This document shows, piece by piece, positions 41,575-50,037 of a stretch of 57,094 nucleotides of DNA; the stretch's first letter is position 1; each line of letters starts with the position of its first letter. The notes beneath the pieces were generated by a model that was given only the letters and a program-made list of their open reading frames with translations, did no database searches and was not told where the DNA came from. Origin of the DNA: CBDCGW01 sp964430745 (GTDB lineage: Bacteria > Acidobacteriota > UBA890); assembly GCA_964430745.1 (NCBI GenBank), contig CAYSHI010000063.1, positions 1 to 57,094 of the forward strand, written 5' to 3'. The translations under genes were made by a program, and so were the position numbers.

Positions 41575-42477
41575 ATGGGGCGCAGCGAGACGGCGGCCGG
41601 CTCGGCGCGGAGACTGATCGTGAGAATCGGGCCCTACACGGTGGAGAGCATTGTCGACGGAACATTCGGCCTCGACGGCGGCGCCATGTTCGGCATTGTG
41701 CCGCGCCCGCTGTGGCAACGAACCAACCCTGCGGACGAACGCAACCGCATCGCCCTCGCGGCCCGTTGCCTGCTGATCCGCGGTAACGGCCTTTGCGTCG
41801 TGGTGGAAACCGGTATCGGCGACAAGTTCGACGACAAGCGTGCCGATATCTTCGATGTCCGACATCCTCGCGGATTGCTGCGGGCGCAGCTTGCTGAGCG
41901 CGGCCTAGCCGCGGAGGACGTAACGGACGTGGTACTCACGCACCTGCACTTCGATCATTGCGGCGGTACCACGAGGCGAAGCGGAGATCGGCTCGAGCTA
42001 TCGTTTCCCCGCGCCACGCACCATGTGCAGCGACGCCAGTGGGAATGGGCGCTGGCGCCGAGCGGCAAGGACGCGGGTTCGTACCGGAGCGACGATTTCG
42101 GCATTCTCGCCGACGATGATCGCCTTCACTTGCTCGACGACGACGGCGAGCTGTTCGACGGCATCAGCGTCCATACGGCCGAAGGACACACTCCCGGGAT
42201 GCAGCTCCTGCGCGTACGAGCCGCCGGCGCGGGACTGCTGTTCTGCGCCGATCTCGTGCCTACGCGCACCCATCTTCGCTGGCCGTACATCATGGCGTAC
42301 GACAACCTGCCGCTCGTGACCCTCGCCGAAAAGCGCCGCTGGCTGCCGCTCTCCGCCGACAACGGTGACGTCGTCGTCTTCGGACACGATCCGGTCTGCG
42401 ACGCCGCCGTGCTGCGGCGTGACCAAGACAACGTCGTGGTTGAGCAGGAGGTCGACCTCGGCGGGGCGCGGACGTAG
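41575..42477 (+). CDS. MBL-fold metallohydrolase
   Basis: A 300-residue metallo-beta-lactamase fold hydrolase: VETGIGDKFDDKR, VVLTHLHFDHCGGTTR (HxHxDH motif), VHTAEGHTPGMQLLRV and LFCADLVPTRTHLRWPYIMAYD are the blocks of the lactonase/YtnP-like subgroup, which opens acyl-lactones or related esters. The first residues (MGRSETAAGSARRLIV) look poorly conserved, so a later start is possible. It stands alone between an MFS gene and a convergent regulator. Confidence 0.85.
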   Translation: MGRSETAAGSARRLIVRIGPYTVESIVDGTFGLDGGAMFGIVPRPLWQRTNPADERNRIALAARCLLIRGNGLCVVVETGIGDKFDDKRADIFDVRHPRGLLRAQLAERGLAAEDVTDVVLTHLHFDHCGGTTRRSGDRLELSFPRATHHVQRRQWEWALAPSGKDAGSYRSDDFGILADDDRLHLLDDDGELFDGISVHTAEGHTPGMQLLRVRAAGAGLLFCADLVPTRTHLRWPYIMAYDNLPLVTLAEKRRWLPLSADNGDVVVFGHDPVCDAAVLRRDQDNVVVEQEVDLGGART

Positions 42478-42552
42478 CTCATCAGTGCGAGACCTCGATG
42501 CGCCGGCGAAACCTGGTGTCGCTCGGCCGGGGCGCGGCACGACCGGCAATCG

Positions 42553-43650
42553 TCAGTGCTGGGTCCCGGACTCGACCGTGAACGGAAGCCGCTCCGCGAT
42601 GACCGCCTGGGCGCTGGGGCGCGCCGCGCTCGGGTAGTGAAAGAGATCGAGATAGAGCTGCAGGTCGGACACCACGCGCAATCCCTCGGCCCGGTGCATT
42701 CCGAAGAACGCGGCGTGCGTATAGGTGGGGGCGACGAGGAAACAGTTGGCGTCGTACCCGGCCGGGCGCAGTTGCAGCGCATTCGACCACAGGTCCAGAG
42801 CGGCGTCCTTGTCGCGCGCGAGGTCCGGAAGGTAGACGTGCAGCTGTGTGGGCTCGCGGTCACCGTTGAGCGCCGCGACAGCCGCTTCGAGTGTCAGCGC
42901 GTAGCGCTCGAACAACGGTGGTTGCAGCGTGCGCAGGAGCTGCAGGGTGTCCGACACGTGGTCCTCGCGCATGCGGAAGGGGAAAACCGCATTGTGCTCG
43001 AAGGCATACTGCCGCAGCCACTCTCCGACGAGTCGAGGCGGGTCGATGACGCGGGTACCTCCCCCTCGCCGTCGTTCGACATGTCCCTCGGCGTGCAGCT
43101 GCTGCAGGATCTGGGAGACCCAGCCGAGACTCAGCCCTCCCCGCTCGGCGATATTGCGTGTGGTCATCAGCTCGCCGGGATTCTCCAGCAGGACGCGCAG
43201 CGGAATCGTCGCCTTGTCGTTGAACAGCGTTCGCGGCCGCTTCGGCGACGTGAACTTGTTGCGGTTGCCCGAGATCTGCACCACGACCTGGTTGAACCGC
43301 AGGTAGCTGTTGCCGCAGCAATCGATGAAACCGACGCCCGCCTCCCGGCAGACCTTGAGGCCGCTGGCGCCCATATGAGGGACCACCAACCCCGCCCAGG
43401 TGTTCCGCTTTCGCGAGAGCTCGCGCAGCCGCGGCAGCAGTCCGCGTACCAAACGCGGTTCGCCGGAAGCCAGGGGCAAGAGCACAAGCCGGGTCACCGG
43501 GTCTCCGTCGTGGACGTCGATCTGCACCAGGCTGTCGTCCTCGGCGCTGAGGCCGACGCGGGTGTGCGCGACCAGCAGCTCCGGAACGAGCTGCTTCCAG
43601 TTCTTCAGGACGAACGATCGAACGTCCGCCGCTGTTCGCAGGGAAGTCAC
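42553..43650 (-). CDS. AbiEi-like DNA-binding protein (type IV antitoxin family)
   Basis: A 365-residue protein. The central winged helix (MTTRNIAERGGLSLGWVSQILQQLHAEGHVERRRGGG) and the preceding GVGFIDCCGNSYLRF block resemble AbiEi antitoxin-family regulators, which in abortive-infection pairs repress and neutralise an AbiEii toxin. No AbiEii-like nucleotidyltransferase is adjacent. Its GTG start overlaps the stop of the N-acyl-D-amino-acid deacylase gene (GTGA), so it belongs to that operon and is more likely a regulator than half of a toxin pair. Confidence 0.75.
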   Translation of the reverse strand: MTSLRTAADVRSFVLKNWKQLVPELLVAHTRVGLSAEDDSLVQIDVHDGDPVTRLVLLPLASGEPRLVRGLLPRLRELSRKRNTWAGLVVPHMGASGLKVCREAGVGFIDCCGNSYLRFNQVVVQISGNRNKFTSPKRPRTLFNDKATIPLRVLLENPGELMTTRNIAERGGLSLGWVSQILQQLHAEGHVERRRGGGTRVIDPPRLVGEWLRQYAFEHNAVFPFRMREDHVSDTLQLLRTLQPPLFERYALTLEAAVAALNGDREPTQLHVYLPDLARDKDAALDLWSNALQLRPAGYDANCFLVAPTYTHAAFFGMHRAEGLRVVSDLQLYLDLFHYPSAARPSAQAVIAERLPFTVESGTQH

Positions 43651-45473
43651 GGGGATGAGACCTTCAGCGGTTCGGGAAAGCCGGTACGACGACGGACGAG
43701 CTCGTCACCCTGCAGGACGCGACCATGGAGCTTTCCGGTAGGTCGTCCGTCCCGCAGCGCGAACTCGCCGTTGATCAACACCAGTTCCACCCCCGTGCTG
43801 AAGCGGTGCGGGTCCATGGCGGTGGCATGGTCGCCGACGTCTCGCGCATCGATAACGACAACGTCGGCGGCGAAGCCCTCGCGTAGCTGGCCCCGCCGCG
43901 AAAGGCCGGCGATTTGCGCGGGCAACGACGTTGAGGAGCGTATCGCCTTGGCCAGCGTGATGACGCCACCGTCGAGAGCGTAGCGGCGCAGCTTGCGAGG
44001 GTACGTTCCATAGAACCGGGGGTGCGGAAAACCCTGGCCCAGCAGAGCGATACCGGCATCCGTCGAGGTGGCGGTAAATTCCTGAGCCATGTAGTGCTCG
44101 ACGTCGCGCTCGTCGAGTGAGAAACCGCGGATGCGGGCGCCGCCCGGTCGATCCAGCCCCTCCGACTGCAGCATGATGGCTATGTCGATGACGCTCTCTC
44201 CCTGAAGGTCGGCGACGTCCGACAGGTTGAGGCCGACGAACTCGGGGTTGTGCGACTCCAGGATCAACAGCTTCTCGGCACCGCCGCGCCGCCGAATCTC
44301 GTGGGCAATGTCGTTGCGGATACGTTGCGTCGCCTCGGGCTCCTGGAGGCGCTGAAGAAACGCCTGCCGCCGGGGCTCAAACTCCGCTGTGCGGCGTCCG
44401 CCCGCGGCGGCCGGAAGATCTTCCGGGTCGAGGGCCCAGGCTGGGATCAGCACGGTGTTTCCGTCTGTCCCGGTGGTGGTGTACGGGTACTGGTCGGCAT
44501 AGGCCTGCACGCCGCGGGAGCGGGCCTCCGCAATCAATCGGGTAACCGTCGGGGCCGTGCCCCAGTAGTCGGCTCCCTTGACCTTGATGTGGCTCGCGAC
44601 AACGGGCATCCCCGTCGCCTCGCCGATGCGGATCGTCTCGAGCACGGCATCCAGCAGGTCGGGAGGCCGGCCGCCCATGCTCGGCAGCCACCACATCGGC
44701 GTGCGCCCCTCGCTGCGTTCGTGGCTGATGTAGAAACCGCCGTACTCTGCGGCTACCTTGGCCAGCTCGACGACCTCGTCGGTGACGCTGAACCGGCCCG
44801 GGTTGTACTCCAATCCCGACGACAGGCCGGCGGCGCCCTCCTCCATGGCCTGACGCACGAGCGCGGCCATCTGCTCGATCTCTTCGGTCGTGGCCTCACG
44901 TTGCTCGCGTCCCATGACCTGCTGACGGATGGTGCCGTGGCCGACGAGTTGAACGACGTTGAGACCGATCCCCTGCGCGCGGTAAAGCTCGGCGCGTTCG
45001 CCCACGGGGCACTGGCAGCGCCCGTCCTGCCCCACGACCACGGTGGTGATCCCTTGCGTGACGAGATTCGGCGCCGCGGCGGCGTCCGGGTTGGCCAGGC
45101 TGATGCGGCCCTCGTCCGCGTGGCTGTGAATGTCGATGAAACCCGGAACGACGAGGCGGCCGGACGCGTCGATCACGGTCGGGGCGCGCGCCGCGGAAAG
45201 GTCGCCGACGGCGGCGATGACGTCGCCGCGGATGCCGATATCGGCAACGAACCACGGGTTGCCGGTGCCGTCGAATACGCGGCCGCCGACGACGAGCACG
45301 TCGAAAGACGGTGCAGCCTGGCTGTCACCTGCGGGCGTATCGATGGTCGAAGGCAGTGCAGCCCCGTTTGCGGCCGAGCCGCAGATCAACAGCACGAGAA
45401 GGGGCCACGCGGGTGCAAGCTTACGGACCGCCGGGCGCACGTCGGCGGTGAGCCGCGTCGAACAACGTCGCAT
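43647..45473 (-). CDS. N-acyl-D-amino-acid deacylase (amidohydrolase)
   Basis: A 608-residue exported zinc amidohydrolase. A basic region and hydrophobic signal (APAWPLLVLLICGSAANGA) are followed by FDVLVVGGRVFDGTGNPW, the metal motif PGFIDIHSHADEG, GITTVVVGQDG, and downstream ASHIKVKG, LESHNPEF, and DAGIALLGQGFPHPRFYGTYPRKLRRY blocks. D-acylases of this family release D-amino acids from N-acyl derivatives, possibly wall-derived. ATG at 45473 is chosen because it overlaps the upstream stop (ATGA); a GTG at 45500 would overlap the previous gene more. Confidence 0.92.
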   Translation of the reverse strand: MRRCSTRLTADVRPAVRKLAPAWPLLVLLICGSAANGAALPSTIDTPAGDSQAAPSFDVLVVGGRVFDGTGNPWFVADIGIRGDVIAAVGDLSAARAPTVIDASGRLVVPGFIDIHSHADEGRISLANPDAAAAPNLVTQGITTVVVGQDGRCQCPVGERAELYRAQGIGLNVVQLVGHGTIRQQVMGREQREATTEEIEQMAALVRQAMEEGAAGLSSGLEYNPGRFSVTDEVVELAKVAAEYGGFYISHERSEGRTPMWWLPSMGGRPPDLLDAVLETIRIGEATGMPVVASHIKVKGADYWGTAPTVTRLIAEARSRGVQAYADQYPYTTTGTDGNTVLIPAWALDPEDLPAAAGGRRTAEFEPRRQAFLQRLQEPEATQRIRNDIAHEIRRRGGAEKLLILESHNPEFVGLNLSDVADLQGESVIDIAIMLQSEGLDRPGGARIRGFSLDERDVEHYMAQEFTATSTDAGIALLGQGFPHPRFYGTYPRKLRRYALDGGVITLAKAIRSSTSLPAQIAGLSRRGQLREGFAADVVVIDARDVGDHATAMDPHRFSTGVELVLINGEFALRDGRPTGKLHGRVLQGDELVRRRTGFPEPLKVSSP

Positions 45474-45886
45474 CAATACGGCTCCGAGATGATTTCCCAC
45501 CGGTAGCTGAAGGTGACCACTTCGGCCGCGACGTCGTAGTTGATCGAACCCTGCTGGCTGATCGGCATGGTCTGCCCCGGCTCGACGGTGACGATGACGA
45601 AGTCGAGGGGGTTCCCCTGGGGGTCGCGATTCTTCGCATTGTCGTCGTCATCCAGGAGATCGAGGATGATGCGAAGGCGAAGCGGGCGGACGTCGTCGTT
45701 GCGGACATCCAAGGTCCACTCGAAGGTGGCGAACTCTTCGACGACATCGAGCCACACGAAGTCCTCGTGATCGAGACGAACCGGGGCTCCCGTCCCCTGG
45801 GCGAACGCACCTCCGGGCCACATGACGGCCAGCATCAGCGCGCAGCTCATCAACACGATGCGGGCGACGGATCTCGGGGAGCGCAC
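45473..45886 (-). CDS. Small secreted protein of unknown function
   Basis: A 137-residue protein with a clear signal peptide (VARIVLMSCALMLAVMWPGGAFA, cleavage after AFA). The mature part is acidic and probably beta-rich (FATFEWTLDVRNDDVRPLRLRIILDLLDDDDN; FVIVTVEPGQTMPIS). I do not recognise the family. A GTG start with a perfect AGGAGG ribosome site six bases away and a good promoter upstream make expression likely. It is ATGA-coupled to the deacylase and so may be a periplasmic companion of it. Confidence 0.75.
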   Translation of the reverse strand: MRSPRSVARIVLMSCALMLAVMWPGGAFAQGTGAPVRLDHEDFVWLDVVEEFATFEWTLDVRNDDVRPLRLRIILDLLDDDDNAKNRDPQGNPLDFVIVTVEPGQTMPISQQGSINYDVAAEVVTFSYRWEIISEPY

Positions 45887-45944
45887 GTCGGTCCTCCTGT
45901 GGCCGGCTTCGGGGAAACGGAAGATGGTGTCCTCGTGGCTCGTT

Positions 45945-45974
45945 ATGCTAGCAACTCGGCGAGAGGGCGGTCAA
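45945..45974 (-). promoter_or_regulatory. Candidate promoter of the small secreted protein - deacylase - AbiEi-like operon
   Basis: On the minus strand TTGACC (45969-45974), 18-base spacer, TAGCAT (45945-45950). It precedes a perfect AGGAGG Shine-Dalgarno (45893-45898). The 150-base gap between the helicase and this operon holds nothing else recognised. Confidence 0.5.
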
Positions 45975-46036
45975 AGCGAAGCGAGCGGCGGGCCTCCGGT
46001 TCGTATTGCCAGGCCGGGCGCCTCGCGTCAAGCCGC

Positions 46037-48184
46037 TCAATCGTCGACCCACGGCTCGCCGACAGGTTCGTCATCGTCCCAAACCGGGTCGATATTGGGG
46101 TCGAAGTCCCCCTGCCCTGCCCGGCGACCGGCCTTCGATCGGGACGCAACGGAATCGATGCCCTCCACCGGCTCTTCCTCGAGTTGCCACGTTTCGTAGA
46201 GATGTTCGGGCAATTCCTGGAGGAATCGCGATGGCTGCTGCACGACCGACGCCCCATACCCGCCGGGGCGAATGATCGGATAGCTCAGGTACAGCTCGTC
46301 GCGGGCACGGGTCATGGCGACGTAGAAGATGCGACGCTCCTCCTCTTCCCCGCCGGCTTCGTCGAGCGCGCGCGGACTGGGGAAGAAGCCCTCGAGCAGG
46401 TGCAGGATGAACACCGTGTGCCACTCGAGGCCCTTGGCCTGGTGCACCGTCGAGAGGACCACGGATGAGTCGTCATCGTCGGACCCGCCGCCGTCGACGT
46501 CCTGACCGTAAAGCTCGCCGAGCAACAGAAGCTCCTCGAGCAGCGCGTGAAGAGAGTCGTATTGCCCGGCGAAGATGGCGAGCTGCTGCAGGTCTTCGAT
46601 GCGCGACTCGGCGTTGTCGAACTTCGCCAAGGCGTAGTCCTCGTAGCATGACTCCAGTACGGCGCGAATCGCGGTCTCCGGATCGGCCTCCGCTTCGAGA
46701 GCCTCCCTTAGCGTTCCCACGAAGCTCTCCCACCCGGGCCGGGCTTTTGCGGACAGCAAGCCGAGCACGTCCCCGCCGCCGAGCGCTGCCACCAGCTCGC
46801 CGGCGTCAGCCGCGTCTCCCTTGACGACTCGCCAGACCCGCTCCGCGGTGACGTTGCCGATGCCGGGCTGCAGCAGAAGGACGCGCCGGAAGGCGACCTC
46901 GTCGCGAGGGTTCTCCAGTACTCGAAGGTGAGCGACGACGTCCTTGATATGGGCCTGCTCGAAAAACCGCAGCCCCCCCCGCACCTCGTACGGAATGTCG
47001 TATCGCAGCAACGTCGTCTCCACCGAGAGGCGGTGAGCATGGGCGCGGTACAAGACAGCGATGTCGGCGAGATCGACACCTTCATCGCGAAGCTGGAGGA
47101 TCCGCTCGGCGACGAAAGCAGCTTCTTGGTCCGGGTAGCTGCAGGGAATCACCGCCGGCAGCATGCCCTCGCCCCGCCGGGCCCGCAGCGTCTTTTCGTA
47201 CTGCTCTTCGTTGCAACGGATACTGGCGTTGGCGAGACTGAGGATTTGCGGCGTGCTGCGGTAGTTGGTTTCGAGACGAAATATCCGGGTGCCGGGATTG
47301 CGCTCCGGGAACCGCAGGATGTTGTCGTAGTTGGCGCCGCGAAAGGCGTAAATGCTCTGAGAGTCGTCGCCGACGACCATCAGGTTACCGCTCTTGCCGC
47401 TGCCCTCGTCGGGGCCGGCGAGAGCTTCGACGATCTCGGCCTGGACCACGTTGGTGTCCTGGTACTCGTCGACGAGAACATGCGAAAACGCCTCGCGGTA
47501 ACGGGCGCGAAGATCTTCATGTTCCTGCAAGAGCTGCAGCCACCGATTGAGCAGGTCGTCGTAGTCCATGGCGTTGGCCGCCCGCTTTCGGGCGCGGTAG
47601 CGCTCCGCCACCTCATGGATGGTCTCGGACCAGTCCTGAAAGCGCGCGTAGCGCTCGGCAATGAGGTCTTCGAGAGGTTGGCGGGTGTTGGCCTGCAGCG
47701 AGAACAACCCGGCGAGCACCCGCGGAGACGGAAACCGCTTCTGTTCGACCGGCACGGACAAATCCGTCGTGCACAGTCGCAACAGGTCGCGTTGATCCGC
47801 CTCGTCGAGAATGGAGAAGTTCTCGTTGTATCCCAATGCCGCCGCGTGCCGCCTGAGGAGGCGGGCGCCAACGGAATGAAACGTCCCTCCCCACAGGCGA
47901 TGAGGCTCGAGTCGGGTGATCTCGGCGACGCGAGACAACATCTCGCGCGCCGCCTTGTTGGTGAAGGTCACCAGGAGGATGCTGTCCGGTCGTGCGCCCT
48001 GGTCCAGCAGGTACGCCACCCTGTAGGTGAGCGTGCGCGTCTTCCCCGAACCGGCTCCGGCAATGACCAGCTTCGGGCCTTCGCCGCTGCTGACAACGGC
48101 GAATTGCTGGCTGTTGAGATCGCGCTCGAAGTCGATCTCGACGCCGGCGTGCGCTCTCTGCGGCAGGACGAATCGTCGGCTCAT
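46037..48184 (-). CDS. UvrD/PcrA-type superfamily I DNA helicase
   Basis: A 715-residue 3'-5' helicase. Motifs in order: LNSQQFAVV (Q-motif region), IAGAGSGKT (Walker A, Lys48), VTFTNKAAREM (Ia), VDEYQDTN (II), GDDSQSIYAFRGA (III), FRLETNYRSTPQIL (IV), SSVVLSTVHQAKGLEW (V) and FYVAMTRARDELYLSYP (VI). It resembles PcrA/UvrD used in repair and replication-conflict removal, but a short N-terminal extension and missing partners prevent naming it firmly. It starts 43 bases after sppA on the same strand. Confidence 0.92.
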   Translation of the reverse strand: MSRRFVLPQRAHAGVEIDFERDLNSQQFAVVSSGEGPKLVIAGAGSGKTRTLTYRVAYLLDQGARPDSILLVTFTNKAAREMLSRVAEITRLEPHRLWGGTFHSVGARLLRRHAAALGYNENFSILDEADQRDLLRLCTTDLSVPVEQKRFPSPRVLAGLFSLQANTRQPLEDLIAERYARFQDWSETIHEVAERYRARKRAANAMDYDDLLNRWLQLLQEHEDLRARYREAFSHVLVDEYQDTNVVQAEIVEALAGPDEGSGKSGNLMVVGDDSQSIYAFRGANYDNILRFPERNPGTRIFRLETNYRSTPQILSLANASIRCNEEQYEKTLRARRGEGMLPAVIPCSYPDQEAAFVAERILQLRDEGVDLADIAVLYRAHAHRLSVETTLLRYDIPYEVRGGLRFFEQAHIKDVVAHLRVLENPRDEVAFRRVLLLQPGIGNVTAERVWRVVKGDAADAGELVAALGGGDVLGLLSAKARPGWESFVGTLREALEAEADPETAIRAVLESCYEDYALAKFDNAESRIEDLQQLAIFAGQYDSLHALLEELLLLGELYGQDVDGGGSDDDDSSVVLSTVHQAKGLEWHTVFILHLLEGFFPSPRALDEAGGEEEERRIFYVAMTRARDELYLSYPIIRPGGYGASVVQQPSRFLQELPEHLYETWQLEEEPVEGIDSVASRSKAGRRAGQGDFDPNIDPVWDDDEPVGEPWVDD

Positions 48185-48227
48185 TGGGCGAGCGTCTCGC
48201 TGGCGAGAAACCGACCCATCGCGCCCG

Positions 48228-49988
48228 CTACGGCCGGCTGGGGGTGGGCAGCGCGGCGTCCATCAAGGTCCACACCGGCCCGGCGGCGCGTATCTGTTGA
48301 AACTGACGCCACGCGTCCGCTGCCGTCGAAGGGACGAACGAAGTCCACGCCTGCACCGCGACGCGAGCCGAGGCGACTGTGGTAAACAACCGGGAGAACT
48401 CCTGGAAGAGCGTTCTTGGCGCCGGATACACACGGATCGTCGTGCCGCTGGACGGGCCGATCCCCGCCTCGGCGCGCGCCGCGGCAAGTGCCTCCCGGAG
48501 GCCTCCGATGTCGTCGACGAGGCCGTGCTCGAGCGCCTGCGCGCCCGTCCAGACCCGCCCCTGGGCCACCGCGTGGACATCTTCGGCGCTCATGTCGCGG
48601 CCGGCGGCGACGACTTCGAGAAACTCCGCATAAGTGTCGGCCACGCTGCGCTCGAGAACCTCTGCCTGCTCCGGTCGCAAGTTGGTCGTGCTGGTGAGCA
48701 GGTCGGCGTTCGTCCCCCGTGTTACCAGCCCGTGGGAGACCCCGAGCAGGTCGTACGTTTCGCGCAGGCTCAGGCGGCCCATGACGACGCCGATCGAGCC
48801 GGTATAGGTGGCGCGATTGGCGAATACACGCGTTGCTTTGCTGGCGATCCAGTAACCTCCCGACGCGGCGACGTCCGACATGCTCACGACCACGGGCTTT
48901 CGCTGAGCCGCCAGCTCGATCTCGCGACCCATCACGTCGGCTGCGGTGACCGCGCCGCCGCCGCTGTCGATTCGCACGACGATGGCCTTGACGGACGAAT
49001 CCTCTCGCGCCTCGCGAATGTATCGAGCGATGGTGTTGCCGGCGGCGACCTCGGCGCCGAACAGGCCGCCCTCGAGATCGCCCGGCACCATGAGCCCGCC
49101 GACATGCACGAGCGCGATGACGTTGTCGGACCCGAGGATCGCCTGAAACCCGCCCGGCGCGGTGGCGCGGAGGTACTCGCGCACGTTCAAACGACGTGGC
49201 GAACGACCGGCGATCTCGGTGAGCGCGCTGTCCACCTGGTCGCGATACCCGAGCTCGTCGATCAAACCGAGATCGCGAGCCCGGGTCGCCGAAACCAGGC
49301 CTTCGTCGAAGGCGGCGCGGACCTCATCGCCCGACAAGCCGCGGTCGGAGGCGACGTCCGTCACCCACTGCTTGTAGAGACTCTCGAGGAGGCTTTCGTC
49401 CATCTCTCGCTGGGCCTCGCCGAGCTCTCTCTCGGTCAAGGCGTTGAAGGCGGACTTGTACGGCCCGCTGGCGAAGACGTCGAAGCGCACGCCGAGCTTG
49501 TCGAAGAGGTCTCGGTAGAAGGGCTCCTCGACCAGCATTCCCAGGATCAGTTGTCCGGAGGGCACTTGATAGATGGTTTCCGCCGCCGACGCCATGTAGA
49601 GATCGAGATTGGATCCGAGCTCGATCAGAGCCACCACCGGCTTGCCGGTGTCGCGAAATCGCTGCACCGCGGCCCGTACTTCCTGCGTCTTGCCGTACCC
49701 TCCGGTCAGGGGGCCCACTTCGAGGAAGACACCCTCGACCCGGTTGTCGTCGGCAGCCCGTCGGAGCGCTTCATCGATCTCCCGCACTGTCAACGGCCCC
49801 AGAAAGGGCCCGGACTGCGCCACTTCCCCCAGCGCTCCCTGAAGGCGGATGGTCAGCACCATGCTTCCGCCGACGGCCGGCGTGCCCCCCACGAGAAGAC
49901 GGTTCAGAGCCCACACGAAAAGCGTGAAGCCGAGAAAGAACACGAGCAGCGTGCTCAGAATCCAGATACCGATTCGTCGAGTAGCCAT
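48228..49988 (-). CDS. sppA: Signal peptide peptidase SppA (67K type)
   Basis: A 586-residue inner-membrane serine protease that degrades cleaved signal peptides. An N-terminal helix (GIWILSTLLVFFLGFTLFVWAL) anchors it. The two tandem S49 domains are both present: the N-terminal half provides the general base Lys (GPYKSAFNALTEREL) and the C-terminal half the nucleophile Ser (MSDVAASGGYWIASKATRVFANRATYTGSIGVVMG). Length fits the E. coli-type double-domain enzyme. It lies 49 bases after the second pilX-like gene on the same strand. Confidence 0.93.
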   Translation of the reverse strand: MATRRIGIWILSTLLVFFLGFTLFVWALNRLLVGGTPAVGGSMVLTIRLQGALGEVAQSGPFLGPLTVREIDEALRRAADDNRVEGVFLEVGPLTGGYGKTQEVRAAVQRFRDTGKPVVALIELGSNLDLYMASAAETIYQVPSGQLILGMLVEEPFYRDLFDKLGVRFDVFASGPYKSAFNALTERELGEAQREMDESLLESLYKQWVTDVASDRGLSGDEVRAAFDEGLVSATRARDLGLIDELGYRDQVDSALTEIAGRSPRRLNVREYLRATAPGGFQAILGSDNVIALVHVGGLMVPGDLEGGLFGAEVAAGNTIARYIREAREDSSVKAIVVRIDSGGGAVTAADVMGREIELAAQRKPVVVSMSDVAASGGYWIASKATRVFANRATYTGSIGVVMGRLSLRETYDLLGVSHGLVTRGTNADLLTSTTNLRPEQAEVLERSVADTYAEFLEVVAAGRDMSAEDVHAVAQGRVWTGAQALEHGLVDDIGGLREALAAARAEAGIGPSSGTTIRVYPAPRTLFQEFSRLFTTVASARVAVQAWTSFVPSTAADAWRQFQQIRAAGPVWTLMDAALPTPSRP

Positions 49989-50037
49989 TGCGTGATGCTA
50001 CCACCGCCGCTTCGAGGGCCTCACGCGCGGCGAGCCT

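Noticed and set aside
42553..43650. Complete AbiE toxin-antitoxin pair
   Set aside because: No AbiEii-type nucleotidyltransferase lies next to the AbiEi-like gene; its neighbours are a deacylase and an MBL hydrolase.
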